64,000 nt of DNA from Desulfosporosinus sp. FKB (GTDB taxonomy: Bacteria > Bacillota > Desulfitobacteriia > Desulfitobacteriales > Desulfitobacteriaceae): the NCBI RefSeq assembly GCF_002196705.1, contig NZ_NADJ01000040.1:124001-188000 (forward strand). The letters are read 5' to 3'. The position numbers were made by a program, and so were the translations under genes. Under the pieces are notes generated by a model that did not search any database, was not told the origin of the DNA, and was given only the letters and a program-made list of their open reading frames with translations. This document shows positions 53,447-63,255 of the stretch, piece by piece; position 1 is the first letter of the stretch, and each line of letters begins with the position of its first letter.

Positions 53447-54593
53447 AGCGCTTCTCCTCTCCAAACACAAAGCGTACCAACCGATTCGAGTTAGCAGCAA
53501 CAATATCATCCGGGACATTTTGACCGTTTGTCAAATAGGCTGTCGGGAGTTTTGACTGATCCAGGAAATTCAAAATCATTCCAGGACTCTCGGTCTCATC
53601 GAGCTTCGTAAAAATAAAATGTGTCGACAAGTCTTTGAAACGTTGATAGATCTTTAACTGATCCGCAAGCTGTGTCGTCGCACTCATAACAAGCATTGTG
53701 TAATCAGGATTTGCCTTTTTCAAAAAAGCTCTCAATTCCGACATGTGCAAATCATGGTGGGGACTTCGACCTGCGGTATCAACAAATATTAAATCCTTAT
53801 CCTTATGACGGTTCATGGCCACCTGAAGTTCAGAGGGTGTCATCACGACATCCACGGGCACTCCAATAATCTCACCAAAGGTTTTGATTTGCTCGACAGC
53901 TGCAACACGATAAGTATCTGCCGTGATCAAGGCAACATTCCGCTTATCAACAATACTAAAACCCGCCGCCAGTTTTCCAATCGTTGTTGTTTTGCCGACG
54001 CCTGTCGGACCAATGAGAGCAATGACCTGCGGTTTCTCCCTATCTGCCTGGATCGGACCCGTTGCTCCACAGATTTGTCTCATTTCTGCTTCAATCCGGG
54101 CGTATACCTGGCTGTCGTTTTCCCATTGGTTTTCCGGCAGAATTTGTTGTACATGTCCGATCAGGCGCATAATCAAAGCTTCACTGACTCCTCGGTTTTG
54201 GAGACGATCTGCCCATTTTTGCAGAACCGAAGGCCAAACCTTTTTTTCGCTTCCCAGAACCTCGATCTGCTGATTTAATTTTTCCAATAATATATGCATG
54301 GACTTTAAATCATTTTGCAAGGTTTCCTGTTGGCCTGGAGTATCTGAAACCGGAGGAACTTTGCTTGCTCTTTCCTCCTCGCGCTTAAATTCATATCTTG
54401 GAGTGTCCAGACTAAGAGCCGGTTTATCCTCGATAGCTGCCGTAATTTCAACCTTCATCGTGCCAAAGAAACCGAGAAAGCCTCCTTCGCGAAATTCGCG
54501 GGTCTGAAGAATGACGGCTTCTGATCCAAGTTCCCGTTTAACTTTCCCCATGGTTTCGGCAACGTTATCACCTACAAACCGCCTAACTCGCAC
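53439..54593 (-). CDS. flhF: FlhF, SRP-like GTPase for flagellar placement
   Basis: The 384-residue protein has a basic B domain (RRFVGDNVAETMGKVKRELG), a helical N domain, and an SRP-type G domain with GPTGVGKT (195-202), TADTYRVAAVEQIKTFGEII, LIFVDTAGRSPHHD and FTKLDETESPG. FlhF recruits early flagellar parts to the right membrane site. The start is GTG inside the last codons of flhA, and flhG overlaps its end, so the three are translationally linked. Confidence 0.94.
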   Translation of the reverse strand: MRVRRFVGDNVAETMGKVKRELGSEAVILQTREFREGGFLGFFGTMKVEITAAIEDKPALSLDTPRYEFKREEERASKVPPVSDTPGQQETLQNDLKSMHILLEKLNQQIEVLGSEKKVWPSVLQKWADRLQNRGVSEALIMRLIGHVQQILPENQWENDSQVYARIEAEMRQICGATGPIQADREKPQVIALIGPTGVGKTTTIGKLAAGFSIVDKRNVALITADTYRVAAVEQIKTFGEIIGVPVDVVMTPSELQVAMNRHKDKDLIFVDTAGRSPHHDLHMSELRAFLKKANPDYTMLVMSATTQLADQLKIYQRFKDLSTHFIFTKLDETESPGMILNFLDQSKLPTAYLTNGQNVPDDIVAANSNRLVRFVFGEEKRCE

Positions 54594-56652
54594 GATCCAT
54601 CCCCACCATTCCTATTGCTTGAACTTGTATACCTTGGACCAATTCGTTATATGAAAGTACAATGAGATGTGGAAGCTGCCGCTCAGTAACTCGTTTGATG
54701 TTAATTCTGACGAGCGGAGCACAAACCAACACGGGTGTAAGCCCTTTAAGCATAAATTTTTCCACCTCTCGCGAAAGATTTTGGGCAAAGACTTGTAATA
54801 TCTTCGGATCAAGTGCTAAGAAAGAGCCATAATCTGAGGGCTGAATACTGTCGAGAATTTGCTGCTCGCTTTTCGGGTCCAATGTCAGGACAGACAAGGT
54901 TTTATCTTTGCCAACCAGGGGCTGCGTGATCTGACGCGCTAATCCCTGTCTTACATGTTCCGTCAGACGGTCAATATCTTTAGTTGTCTGGGCTTGATCG
55001 GCTAAGGTTTCTAAGATTGTAACCATATCACGAATGGAAACTCTTTCTCGCAATAGGTTCGCCAGGACTTTCTGAACTTGTCCCAGACTGAGCATGTCTG
55101 GAATGAGCTCTTCGACCACGGCAGGAGCTTGTTCCTTGGCATGATCGATAAGCGTTTTTACATCCTGGCGATTGAGAATCTCCCAGGCATTCGTCTTAAT
55201 GACTTCCGTAAGATGGGTGGCTAAAACTGTCGGAGCATCAACAACCATCCAGCCCTTAAGCTCTGCCTGTTCGCGGAACATGGCATTGATCCATTTCGCT
55301 TCAAGTCCAAAGGCCGGATCCTTAGTCGGCGTTCCCGGAATAGCATCGTCATCCATCCCGCTGCTCATGGCCATATAATGATCGGCCTGGATCTCACCGG
55401 CAGCAATTTCCGCTCCCCTGATCTTAATGACGTATTGATTAGGCTGTAAGTTCATATTGTCGCGAACCCGAATCACCGGAACAATAAACCCAAGCTCGCT
55501 GGCTATTTGCCGGCGAATCAGCACGATTCTGTCCAGCAAATCTCCTCCCTGCTGAACATCAACTAAAGCAACCAGGGCATAGCCAAGTTCCAGTTCCATA
55601 TGGTCAACCTGCAGAAGGTTCAGGACATTTTCCGGTTTTTTGCTCTCAGCAAGCTCCGATTCCCGGGCGGCAACAGTTTCCTTAACAACAGAAACCTTGG
55701 AATTTTTTCGGATTGCCAACCCGGCAAAAACCAAAAATGCTGCTACGGTAATCATGGGGATGGGCGGTAAGCCAAGGAGAGCTAAGGTTAACAAAACTCC
55801 GGCTGTAATAAAGAGCGTCTTAGGATTTTGAAACAACTGTTTGCTCAAATCCTGGCCTAAATTGTTTTCTGAGGCTGCCCGAGTCACAATAAGGCCTGTC
55901 GCTGTAGAGATTAACAACGCCGGTATCTGGGAAACCAGGCCGTCTCCGATGGTCAGAATCGTGTATTTGTTCAGGGCATCAAGCAAAGGCAGACCTTGCA
56001 TGGCCACACCAATAATAAAACCTCCCAGGATATTAACAACCAAAATGATAATAGCAGCGATAGCATCCCCTTTTATAAACTTCGTCGAGCCATCCATAGC
56101 TCCATAGAAGTCAGCTTCCCGCTGAATACCTTTTCGTCGTTCACGGGCCTGCTGTTCGTTAATCATCCCGGCGTTAAGGTCTGCATCAATGGACATCTGC
56201 TTTCCGGGCATTGCATCCAAGGTAAAACGAGCAGCCACTTCCGAAACACGTTCAGCGCCTTTGGTGATAACAATAAATTGCACAATCACCAGAATAAAGA
56301 AGACGACAAAACCGACAACTGGGTTGCCGCGAATGACGAATTGTCCAAACTGCTGGATGACTTGTCCGGCATAACCGTCAAGAAGGACAAGGCGTGTTGT
56401 CGAGATATTTAAGGACAGCCGAAACAAGGTCATGGTCAATAATAAGGAAGGGAGAGCTGAAAACTCTAAAGGTTCCTTGGCAAAAAAGGCAATCATTAAA
56501 GTGAGGACTGATCCCGTAATATTGAGAGTAATTAACAGATCCAATAAGGCTGCCGGCAGGGGGATAACCATCATGACCACGATGCCTACCATCCCGATTG
56601 CTGCTATAACGTCCGTATTATTTAATAACCGGCGTTTCATCGATACGGCCAA
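54583..56652 (-). CDS. flhA: FlhA, flagellar type III export gate protein
   Basis: FlhA forms the nonameric export gate and proton channel. The 689-residue product has eight membrane segments in the first 330 residues, the family motif LLTMTLFRLSLNISTTRLVL, the FHIPEP-region equivalent KGAERVSEVAARFTLDAMPG with KQMSIDADLNAG, and a C-terminal cytoplasmic domain that binds export chaperones. The start is TTG, with AAGGAGG eight bases upstream. It lies 72 bases past flhB and overlaps flhF. Confidence 0.95.
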   Translation of the reverse strand: MAVSMKRRLLNNTDVIAAIGMVGIVVMMVIPLPAALLDLLITLNITGSVLTLMIAFFAKEPLEFSALPSLLLTMTLFRLSLNISTTRLVLLDGYAGQVIQQFGQFVIRGNPVVGFVVFFILVIVQFIVITKGAERVSEVAARFTLDAMPGKQMSIDADLNAGMINEQQARERRKGIQREADFYGAMDGSTKFIKGDAIAAIIILVVNILGGFIIGVAMQGLPLLDALNKYTILTIGDGLVSQIPALLISTATGLIVTRAASENNLGQDLSKQLFQNPKTLFITAGVLLTLALLGLPPIPMITVAAFLVFAGLAIRKNSKVSVVKETVAARESELAESKKPENVLNLLQVDHMELELGYALVALVDVQQGGDLLDRIVLIRRQIASELGFIVPVIRVRDNMNLQPNQYVIKIRGAEIAAGEIQADHYMAMSSGMDDDAIPGTPTKDPAFGLEAKWINAMFREQAELKGWMVVDAPTVLATHLTEVIKTNAWEILNRQDVKTLIDHAKEQAPAVVEELIPDMLSLGQVQKVLANLLRERVSIRDMVTILETLADQAQTTKDIDRLTEHVRQGLARQITQPLVGKDKTLSVLTLDPKSEQQILDSIQPSDYGSFLALDPKILQVFAQNLSREVEKFMLKGLTPVLVCAPLVRINIKRVTERQLPHLIVLSYNELVQGIQVQAIGMVGMDRAS

Positions 56653-56724
56653 AAAAGGTTCCTCCTTTAACGATTCATGATTGAAATAAAACTGTAAGGG
56701 GCTGCAATTTTATTTCAGTCATCC

Positions 56725-57774
56725 TTATGCTCGTTTCCTTTTCTTCAAACGATAAACAAAAGCCAGGACTTCGGCAACAGCCTTGTATAGTTCTTCCGGA
56801 ATCCCCTGCCCAATCTCCACTTGAGCGTAGAGAGCCCGAGCTAAGGGTTTATTTTCCATAATTACAAGGCCATAGTCTTTGGCCAATTCCCGCATCCGCA
56901 AAGCGATTTCATCTTGCCCTTTGGCAACAACGTAAGGTGCGCTCTGCACCTGCAAATCATAGCGCAGGGCAACTGCAAAATGCGTCGGGTTGGTGATGAC
57001 AACATCAGCCTTTTTCATATCCTGCATCATCCGGCTCAAAGCTAAAGCACGCTGTTTTCTCTTGATTTCCCTTTTGAGCTCTGGATTACCCTCGGTTTGC
57101 TTAAATTCTTGTTTCAATTCTTCATGGGACATACGTAATTGTTTTTCATGATCCCAGCGCTGATAAAGATAGTCCAAAATTGCTAAGCCGAAAAAGGCAA
57201 TTGAGATTTTCCAACCGAGTTCCAGCAAAGCCTGACCTAAAAAAACCGCCCCCTGCCCCAGGTCCAGTTGCTGAAGAGCAGGATAGATCTGAAGTCTGTC
57301 ACGAACACTTGCATATAAGAAATAGCCAATAAGAATTACTTTCGTCATTGATTTCGCTAATTCAACCCAAGCCTTGACGCCAAACATTCGTTTTGCGCCA
57401 CCGATGGGACTTAAGCGGGAAATTTGCGGTTTCAGGGGTTCAAAGGTAAACAGAATCCCTACTTGAAGATAATTGGCTGCTAAAGCAACGACAAAGCCGG
57501 CAGCTAAAATTGGCCCCACGATTTGAATCCCAATCCACAGAAGGTTAACCATGAGGCTGGCAACAGAACTCGCAGTCCATTCGGATGAAAGGTTCAAAAC
57601 ATAGGGGAAGAGTTCCGCCATACGCTGCAGCATAACCGGAAGCCAGAACTTGAGAACCGCCACAATGCTTAAAAGCATAAAGGAAGATATAACTTCCTGA
57701 CTCTTGAAAATCTGACCTTTTTTACGCGCTTCGCTGCGTCGTTTGGCAGTAGCCGGATGTTTTTTCTCACTCAC
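56725..57774 (-). CDS. flhB: FlhB, export switch protein
   Basis: FlhB sets export specificity by self-cleavage. The product of about 349 residues has four membrane segments, a cytoplasmic linker rich in charge (RMSHEELKQEFKQTEGNPEL, KREIKRKQRALALSRMM), and the self-cleavage motif NPTH in VVITNPTHFAVALRYD (near residue 265). A GTG at 57783 is the longer option, but the GTG at 57774 has AGGGG eight bases upstream. It overlaps the last codons of fliR. Confidence 0.95.
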   Translation of the reverse strand: MSEKKHPATAKRRSEARKKGQIFKSQEVISSFMLLSIVAVLKFWLPVMLQRMAELFPYVLNLSSEWTASSVASLMVNLLWIGIQIVGPILAAGFVVALAANYLQVGILFTFEPLKPQISRLSPIGGAKRMFGVKAWVELAKSMTKVILIGYFLYASVRDRLQIYPALQQLDLGQGAVFLGQALLELGWKISIAFFGLAILDYLYQRWDHEKQLRMSHEELKQEFKQTEGNPELKREIKRKQRALALSRMMQDMKKADVVITNPTHFAVALRYDLQVQSAPYVVAKGQDEIALRMRELAKDYGLVIMENKPLARALYAQVEIGQGIPEELYKAVAEVLAFVYRLKKRKRA

Positions 57775-58550
57775 TGCTTCCACCCCTGATAAAGATTCAA
57801 GAGCCAGGTCATGTCGGTATTGAAGAGATGAGAAACAGCTTCACCAAAAAAAGGTACGGTAAGTAATAAAATAATAAGTCCGAAGATGACCTTTACGGGA
57901 AAAACGACGGAAAAAATATTAAATTGGGGCACGGTTCTCATCAAAAGACCCACCCCGATATCTGAAACAACAAGGGCCCCTAACACTGGCAAAGCAATTT
58001 GTGCGGATAAAGAGAAGACATGGGCAACAAGCCCGACGTAATAAAGATAATCACTAGGCAGTTTTGACGGGTTAAGAGGGATATATGCATAACTCTTGAC
58101 CATAGCAGCAATCAGATAATGGTGAGCATTCGTCGCTAATAAAAGCATCGTTACTAAAACCATTTGAAAGTTGCCCATCATAGGGCTTTGTGCCCCAAAA
58201 ACCGGGTCTATGGCTGAAGCTACTGAAAAACCCATCTGAAAATCTATAAGCTGCCCTGCACCCTGAAATATTGCAGTTAGTAAATAAATAACATAGCCAA
58301 TAACCAGTCCCACAAAAACTTCCTTAATAACAACTGCTACGTAAGGCAATAGTTCACTGGGAATTGCCGGATGGGTGGCCAAGATCAAAGGGTAGACAAT
58401 CACTGTAAAACAACCTGCCAAACTGAGCTTTATAAGTGCCGGAACACCTCTGGCGCCAAATACTGGAGCCAAGATTATCATTCCAGCCCAACGAGAAAGA
58501 ATCAGTAAAAATAAGGAGAGGTTCCATTGGAGAATCTGCGCTAGACTCAA
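57771..58550 (-). CDS. fliR: FliR, flagellar export gate component
   Basis: FliR forms the export core with FliP and FliQ. The product of about 259 residues is polytopic with the family marks LSRWAGMIILAPVFGARGVP and KEVFVGLVIGYVIYL, and FVHLF-type end segments (PFFGEAVSHLFNTDMTWLL). The frame extends to 58601 and would overlap fliQ, but the TTG at 58550 has GGAGGG about eight bases upstream and the normal family start. FlhB overlaps its end. Confidence 0.93.
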   Translation of the reverse strand: MSLAQILQWNLSLFLLILSRWAGMIILAPVFGARGVPALIKLSLAGCFTVIVYPLILATHPAIPSELLPYVAVVIKEVFVGLVIGYVIYLLTAIFQGAGQLIDFQMGFSVASAIDPVFGAQSPMMGNFQMVLVTMLLLATNAHHYLIAAMVKSYAYIPLNPSKLPSDYLYYVGLVAHVFSLSAQIALPVLGALVVSDIGVGLLMRTVPQFNIFSVVFPVKVIFGLIILLLTVPFFGEAVSHLFNTDMTWLLNLYQGWKQ

Positions 58551-58587
58551 TTTCTTCCCTCCAGTGTCAGACGTAATTTTCAAGGCT

Positions 58588-58860
58588 CTATAAATTCCCA
58601 AATGAAGCCAGCTGATTCAGCAAATTTGTGGTAAAGGCTGTGATGACAGACAACATCCAGGGACCCAGCAGAAGAAGAACGGCAATTACCGCAATTACTT
58701 TAGGAATGAAGGAAAGGGTTTGTTCCTGGATTTGAGTCATAGACTGAAAGATGCTGACCAAAAGACCTACGATCAAGCTGGCGCCAAGGACAGGTCCGCC
58801 CACGAGAATCACTGTTCCGAGAGCTTCTTTGGCTAAATATAGCACTGTATTCTGACTCAC
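58588..58860 (-). CDS. fliQ: FliQ, flagellar export gate component
   Basis: The 90-residue protein has two membrane segments (TVILVGGPVLGASLIVGLLV and VIAVIAVLLLLGPWMLSVI) with the family motif SIFQSMTQIQEQTLSFIPK between them. It forms part of the FliPQR export gate. It lies 18 bases after fliP. Confidence 0.95.
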   Translation of the reverse strand: MSQNTVLYLAKEALGTVILVGGPVLGASLIVGLLVSIFQSMTQIQEQTLSFIPKVIAVIAVLLLLGPWMLSVITAFTTNLLNQLASFGNL

Positions 58861-58878
58861 ATCACGTTCTCCTTTTCC

Positions 58879-59646
58879 TTATTTAAAACTGGTTACCAGG
58901 GACTGCACGACTAAATGCCAGCCATCCACGAGAACAAATAGGAGTATTTTAAAGGGCAAAGAGATCATCATCGGGGGCAGCATCATCATGCCGATAGACA
59001 TGAGCGTACTGGAAACGATCATATCGATAACCATAAAGGGAATAAAGATGGCAAATCCCATTTGAAAGGCTGTTTTTAATTCGCTGATTACAAAAGCAGG
59101 AATGAGAACATAGGTCGGAATATCACGATAGGTTTTGGGACGCTCCATTTTAGCCAGTCCTACGAAAAGCTCCAGATCTTTTTCCCGAGTCTGCTTAAAC
59201 ATGAAATCTCTTAAGGGCTCCTCAGCTTTGGTTAAGGCTTCAGTTTGGGTAATCTGATTTTTCATATAGGGCTGAATGGCATTGGTATTAATCTGGTTCC
59301 AGGTCGGAGCCATAACAAAGAATGACAGGAATAAGGCCAATCCCACTAAAACCTGGTTGGGAGGGAGCTGCTGGGTTCCCAGGGCATTGCGGACAAAGGA
59401 CAACACGATTACAATTCGTGTAAAGGAGGTCATCAGCATGAGAATTGACGGTGCCAATGTTAAGACCGTCAAGGCCATCAATAATTGCAGAGATGTCCCC
59501 ATTTGCTGTGAGGTAGACGTTCCAAGATCCAAGGTAACTCCAGCCGCAAAAGCATTTTGCGGATTCGCCAACATCCCCATACCCAGAGCTAAACCCAAAG
59601 GAATTCCCCGCACGAACAATTTCCGAAGTCTGTTTGAAGAATGCAT
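58879..59646 (-). CDS. fliP: FliP, flagellar export gate component
   Basis: FliP is the major ring protein of the export gate. The 255-residue product begins with a cleavable signal peptide (RKLFVRGIPLGLALGMGMLA) and has LTLAPSILMLMTSFTRIVIV, NALGTQQLPPNQVLVGLALF and GFAIFIPFMVIDMIVSSTLM, all FliP hallmarks. The ATG overlaps the fliO stop codon, giving translational coupling. Confidence 0.95.
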   Translation of the reverse strand: MHSSNRLRKLFVRGIPLGLALGMGMLANPQNAFAAGVTLDLGTSTSQQMGTSLQLLMALTVLTLAPSILMLMTSFTRIVIVLSFVRNALGTQQLPPNQVLVGLALFLSFFVMAPTWNQINTNAIQPYMKNQITQTEALTKAEEPLRDFMFKQTREKDLELFVGLAKMERPKTYRDIPTYVLIPAFVISELKTAFQMGFAIFIPFMVIDMIVSSTLMSIGMMMLPPMMISLPFKILLFVLVDGWHLVVQSLVTSFK

Positions 59647-60116
59647 TATTTTTCGGCCTCCTCAAGCAAACGATCTAATTCTTCCGGAAAAATCCCCTTC
59701 CGGCGGAGATGTCTTCTGCGCCAAAGCTTTGCCAAATTCATAATCCAACCCTCAACTTTTTCAACTGGGCGTGAAGCAATCTCTTCCAAAATTTCTGCAG
59801 CAACCTCAGGATCATTAATCTCACTGAGCTTAAGGAGATGATGGTCAGATCCCCCCAAGACCTGTAATTGACCTGCAATTTCGACCAGGTATAAGCTTTG
59901 TTGTCCGCTTAAGACCTGGCGGTCAAGAACCCTGGCCCAGGGAGCATTGAGGCTTCGAATCTTCGCCTGGTTGAGACGTCGAATAATCCAAAGTGACACA
60001 AGCAAGATTAAGAGAAAAACCACAAACGTTCCTATAAGTCCCCACATGGAGGGGCTGGATTGTGCTACAGGCGTAATGCTGCCACTTGAAGGAAGCGGTT
60101 GGTCTTGGTTGAACAT
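59646..60116 (-). CDS. fliO: FliO, flagellar export assembly factor
   Basis: FliO is a small bitopic membrane protein that helps FliP assemble. The 156-residue product has one membrane segment (LIGTFVVFLLILLVSLWII) followed by a cytoplasmic domain with VLDRQVLSGQQSLYLVEIAG and LQVLGGSDHHLLKLSEI, the family core. The C-terminal tail is basic and charged. It is between cheY and fliP. Confidence 0.85.
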   Translation of the reverse strand: MFNQDQPLPSSGSITPVAQSSPSMWGLIGTFVVFLLILLVSLWIIRRLNQAKIRSLNAPWARVLDRQVLSGQQSLYLVEIAGQLQVLGGSDHHLLKLSEINDPEVAAEILEEIASRPVEKVEGWIMNLAKLWRRRHLRRKGIFPEELDRLLEEAEK

Positions 60117-60118
60117 GA

Positions 60119-60478
60119 CTATTTCAACGCCTTTGTGACAGCCTCAACGACACGATCAGCTTGAAAGGGCTTGACGACAAAATCTTTCGCCCCGGATTGA
60201 ATAGCTTCAATGACCATAGATTGCTGGCCCATAGCACTGCACATAATGATCTTAGCCTTCGGATCCCGCTTAATGATTTCCTTAACTGCCTGAAGTCCAT
60301 CCATTTCCGGCATTGTAATGTCCATAATTGTTAAATCCGGTTGCAGTTCCATATACTTTTCCACGGCAATAGCCCCATTTTCTGCCTCACCAGCTACGTT
60401 AACCCCATTCTTAGTCAAAATATCCTTCAACATCATACGCATAAAAGCAGCATCATCAACGATCATTACAGAACTCAC
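60119..60478 (-). CDS. cheY: CheY, chemotaxis response regulator
   Basis: The 119-residue single receiver domain has the acid pair D8/D9, the phosphorylation site D53 in LTIMDITMPEMDG, S81 and K103 in VVKPF. It binds FliM/FliY when phosphorylated and controls motor direction. The start is GTG, with AAAGGAGG eight bases upstream. Its place between fliY and fliO is typical for Bacillus and clostridia. Confidence 0.94.
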   Translation of the reverse strand: MSSVMIVDDAAFMRMMLKDILTKNGVNVAGEAENGAIAVEKYMELQPDLTIMDITMPEMDGLQAVKEIIKRDPKAKIIMCSAMGQQSMVIEAIQSGAKDFVVKPFQADRVVEAVTKALK

Positions 60479-60603
60479 ACAATTTTCCTCCTTTATTCAT
60501 TAAAAATCCATTAACTTTTTTACATTTTCCATCTTCATAAATTTGTTTTTATGGATAAAACATTTCTCCAGTATGCGTTAGCATCATCTTATAATACTCT
60601 TGC

Positions 60604-61797
60604 CTAAGATTTCAGCGAAATCCGTTCCGTCGGCTGAACAATATCAGTAATACGAATACCAAAGGTTTCATTGACGACAACCACTTCACATTTAGCGATC
60701 AGCTTACCATTGACAATCATATCTACTGCTTCCCCTGCCAAGCGATCAAGTTCGACCACTGACCCCGGACCCATTTCCAGGATCTCTTTAATTGTTTTTT
60801 TCGCACGGCCCAATTCGACGCTGATTTGTAAGGGCACATCGAGAATTAAATTAAGGTTTTCAGGCTGCTTCGACATGACACTGTGCTGCAGAGGTGCAAA
60901 CTGAACCGGTTGAACCGGGGTCTGGTTTCTAGTTTGAGTATTAATTTGTCCACCCCCATAAGGCGGGTAGCCTCCCGGCGGATATGTGTCTTCATAAGAC
61001 GACGATGGTGATGGCGGTGGTGACGACGGCGGAGCTTGATAGGATTCCTGGTTAGACATGCTCTGCAAGGGAGGTGCGGGTTGTGAGGCCGCTGCTGCCG
61101 CCGCACCGCCGCTCATGGCAGTCATTAACTTATTAACCATTCCTTGCGCAACGCTAAGAGGAATTACTTGAATCAAAGTACTGTCAATAACATCTTCAAC
61201 GATCATCCGGAACGAAATCCGCACCAGGGGTTCATCAGGAATTAAGATATCATGGATGACATCTTTGTTCGCCGCCAAATCATTCAGCACTAAATCAGGT
61301 GGAGTAATATCGACGGTGGCTTTAAACATTGTCGACATGGAGGTGGCTGCAGACCCCATCATTTGATTCATAGCCTCTGAAATCCCACTAATCTGCAGGT
61401 CTGATAAGCCGGGGGTCGGATTTTTTCCGTCTCCGCCCATCATTAAGTCGACAATTACTGACCCATCTTGCTGAGAGAGAATCAAAAGGTTGGAACCCTC
61501 GATCCCCTCTTTATATTTGACATTACAAATCACAGATGGAACAGGATAATCTTTCATAATCTGTTCCGAATTTGTAATATCAACTTTCGGTGTAGTAATA
61601 TCAACCTTTTTGCCTAAGAGCATTGATAACGTAGTCGCTGCGGTACCCATGGAGATGTTGGCGATTTCGCCAAGAGTATCCTTTTCCATTTCGTTTAAAG
61701 CGTCTTCAGGCGGCTTTGAGACAGAATTTGAATCGATATCTAAAGTCCCCTGCAGCAACGCGTTAATCTCTTCTTGAGAGAGAATCTCATTCCCCAT
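60604..61797 (-). CDS. fliY: FliY, flagellar switch protein with CheC-type phosphatase domain
   Basis: The 397-residue protein has an N-terminal CheY-P binding peptide (ILSQEEINALLQG), a CheC-like phosphatase domain with two ExxN motifs (GEIANISMGTAA and SEAMNQMMGSAA), a Pro/Ser/Tyr-rich linker (about 225-290), and a C-terminal FliN domain (LDVPLQISVELGRAKKTIKE, GSVVELDRLAGEAVDMIVNG). It builds the C-ring and removes phosphate from CheY-P. The linker is long and repetitive. It overlaps fliM by 11 bases. Confidence 0.94.
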   Translation of the reverse strand: MGNEILSQEEINALLQGTLDIDSNSVSKPPEDALNEMEKDTLGEIANISMGTAATTLSMLLGKKVDITTPKVDITNSEQIMKDYPVPSVICNVKYKEGIEGSNLLILSQQDGSVIVDLMMGGDGKNPTPGLSDLQISGISEAMNQMMGSAATSMSTMFKATVDITPPDLVLNDLAANKDVIHDILIPDEPLVRISFRMIVEDVIDSTLIQVIPLSVAQGMVNKLMTAMSGGAAAAAASQPAPPLQSMSNQESYQAPPSSPPPSPSSSYEDTYPPGGYPPYGGGQINTQTRNQTPVQPVQFAPLQHSVMSKQPENLNLILDVPLQISVELGRAKKTIKEILEMGPGSVVELDRLAGEAVDMIVNGKLIAKCEVVVVNETFGIRITDIVQPTERISLKS

Positions 61798-62785
61798 CTT
61801 CTTCCCTTCCTTCCTCTATGACTTCAGTAATCTGAATGGCGAGATGGTCTCCGTTTAGTCCCGGATTAGACTTAAATTTCATGTACTTTCCAACATAGAT
61901 TGGAAGCGGTTCCGCCACAACCTGCCGGAGAGGGATTACGTCCCCTACAGCTAATTCAAGAAGATCCCTCACAAGAATCTCAGAGTGGCCCAAAAATGCA
62001 ACAACATCCACCTTGGCCCATTCGATTTTTTTACGAATAGCAGCAATTTGTTCCGGAGAGCTGACTTTAGCCTTGGTGGAGAAGAGGAAGTAGGTACTTA
62101 ACTTTTCCAGGATAGGTTCAAGCACCAAATAGGGTAAACATACTTCAATCATACCAACTGTATCGCCAACAGTAACTTCAATGGTAACTAAGACAACCAT
62201 TTCGTTAGGAGCAACGATTTGCACAAACTGTGGATTGGGCTCCATGGCAATGAATTGAGGTTTTAATTCATAAACTTCAGCCCAAGCCTCCTCGGTTAGA
62301 TTGATCATATGGGTAAGACGGTGTTCGACAAGAGTCTTTTCGATTTCTGTTAAATCTCTGTTTTTTTCGACTGCCTGTCCTTGACCTCCCAGGATTCGAT
62401 CCACAATGGTGAAAGCAAGTGAAGGACTTACTTCCATTAAAACAGTTCCCTCCAACGGTTCCAAGGTAAAAATCCCCATAACTGTCGGACTCGGTAAAGA
62501 ACGTATGAATTCATCATAAGTGATTTGTTCAATGGAAAGAACTTTACTTTCAACGGCCGAATGCAAGTTTCCTGAAAGGTAGTTCGTAAGTGCGCGACAA
62601 TAATTTTCATGAATGTTTTGGAGGGAATGAATCTGATCCTTTGAAAACTTATTCGGACGCTTAAAATCGTACACTCGAACCTTTTTCGTATTATCAGTTG
62701 TCCGCATCTCTTCAGCGCTCAATTGTCCATCTGACAGTGCACTTAACAAAGCATCAATTTCACTTTGGGATAAGACGTCTCCCAT
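61787..62785 (-). CDS. fliM: FliM, flagellar motor switch protein
   Basis: FliM forms the middle of the C-ring and binds CheY-P. The product of about 332 residues has the N-terminal peptide DVLSQSEIDALLSAL, the middle domain with TNYLSGNLHSAVESKVLSIE and LEGTVLMEVSPSLAFTIVDR, ILGGQG, and a C-terminal SpoA domain (VGDVIPLRQVVAEPLPIYVG). The ATG at 62785 has GAGGGGGAA upstream and matches family starts, so it is preferred to 62815. Confidence 0.95.
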   Translation of the reverse strand: MGDVLSQSEIDALLSALSDGQLSAEEMRTTDNTKKVRVYDFKRPNKFSKDQIHSLQNIHENYCRALTNYLSGNLHSAVESKVLSIEQITYDEFIRSLPSPTVMGIFTLEPLEGTVLMEVSPSLAFTIVDRILGGQGQAVEKNRDLTEIEKTLVEHRLTHMINLTEEAWAEVYELKPQFIAMEPNPQFVQIVAPNEMVVLVTIEVTVGDTVGMIEVCLPYLVLEPILEKLSTYFLFSTKAKVSSPEQIAAIRKKIEWAKVDVVAFLGHSEILVRDLLELAVGDVIPLRQVVAEPLPIYVGKYMKFKSNPGLNGDHLAIQITEVIEEGREEDGE

Positions 62786-62818
62786 CGAATTCCCCCTCTC
62801 ATAAAAGAATTGCACTAG

Positions 62819-63247
62819 TTATTGCTGATAAACTATTTTCTCAAATAAAACATCGGTAATTTTATCGTTTGCAACGTCATTAAGTTTCTTCAACAATTCT
62901 GTTTTTAACTTTGCCAGATTTTCAGGAGTTTGCACATCGGCAAGGGGTCTGTTCAATAATACCGAGTTGACTTTGTCATTTAAAATCGCAGTTTTAGCCT
63001 TGAGATCTGTCAATGCTTTATCGTCCACAACCTCCAACGAAATTGTCGTTCTAAGGATGGCACCACCTTGCAAATTGATTAACAACTCACCGAGAGATAG
63101 CAGCGGTCCGTCTTGTTTCGGCTGACTTACCTTGGCAGTACTTTGAGTTTTAAAGATCGTTTTCTGAGCTAGAATCGTCCCGCCTACACCGATTCCTGAC
63201 CCCAAGATAACAGCTATAATGATGAAAATAAGGGTTTTTCGATTCAT
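62819..63247 (-). CDS. fliL: FliL, flagellar basal-body stator-associated protein
   Basis: FliL is a bitopic membrane protein that surrounds or supports the stator. The product of about 142 residues has one membrane segment (KTLIFIIIAVILGSGIGVGG) and a periplasmic-side domain with LGELLINLQGGAILRTTISL and ENLAKLKTELLKKLNDVAND, the family core. A GTG at 63259 is possible, but the ATG at 63247 has GGAG about 11 bases upstream. It overlaps or abuts flbD. Confidence 0.88.
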   Translation of the reverse strand: MNRKTLIFIIIAVILGSGIGVGGTILAQKTIFKTQSTAKVSQPKQDGPLLSLGELLINLQGGAILRTTISLEVVDDKALTDLKAKTAILNDKVNSVLLNRPLADVQTPENLAKLKTELLKKLNDVANDKITDVLFEKIVYQQ

Positions 63248-63255
63248 TAACTTGA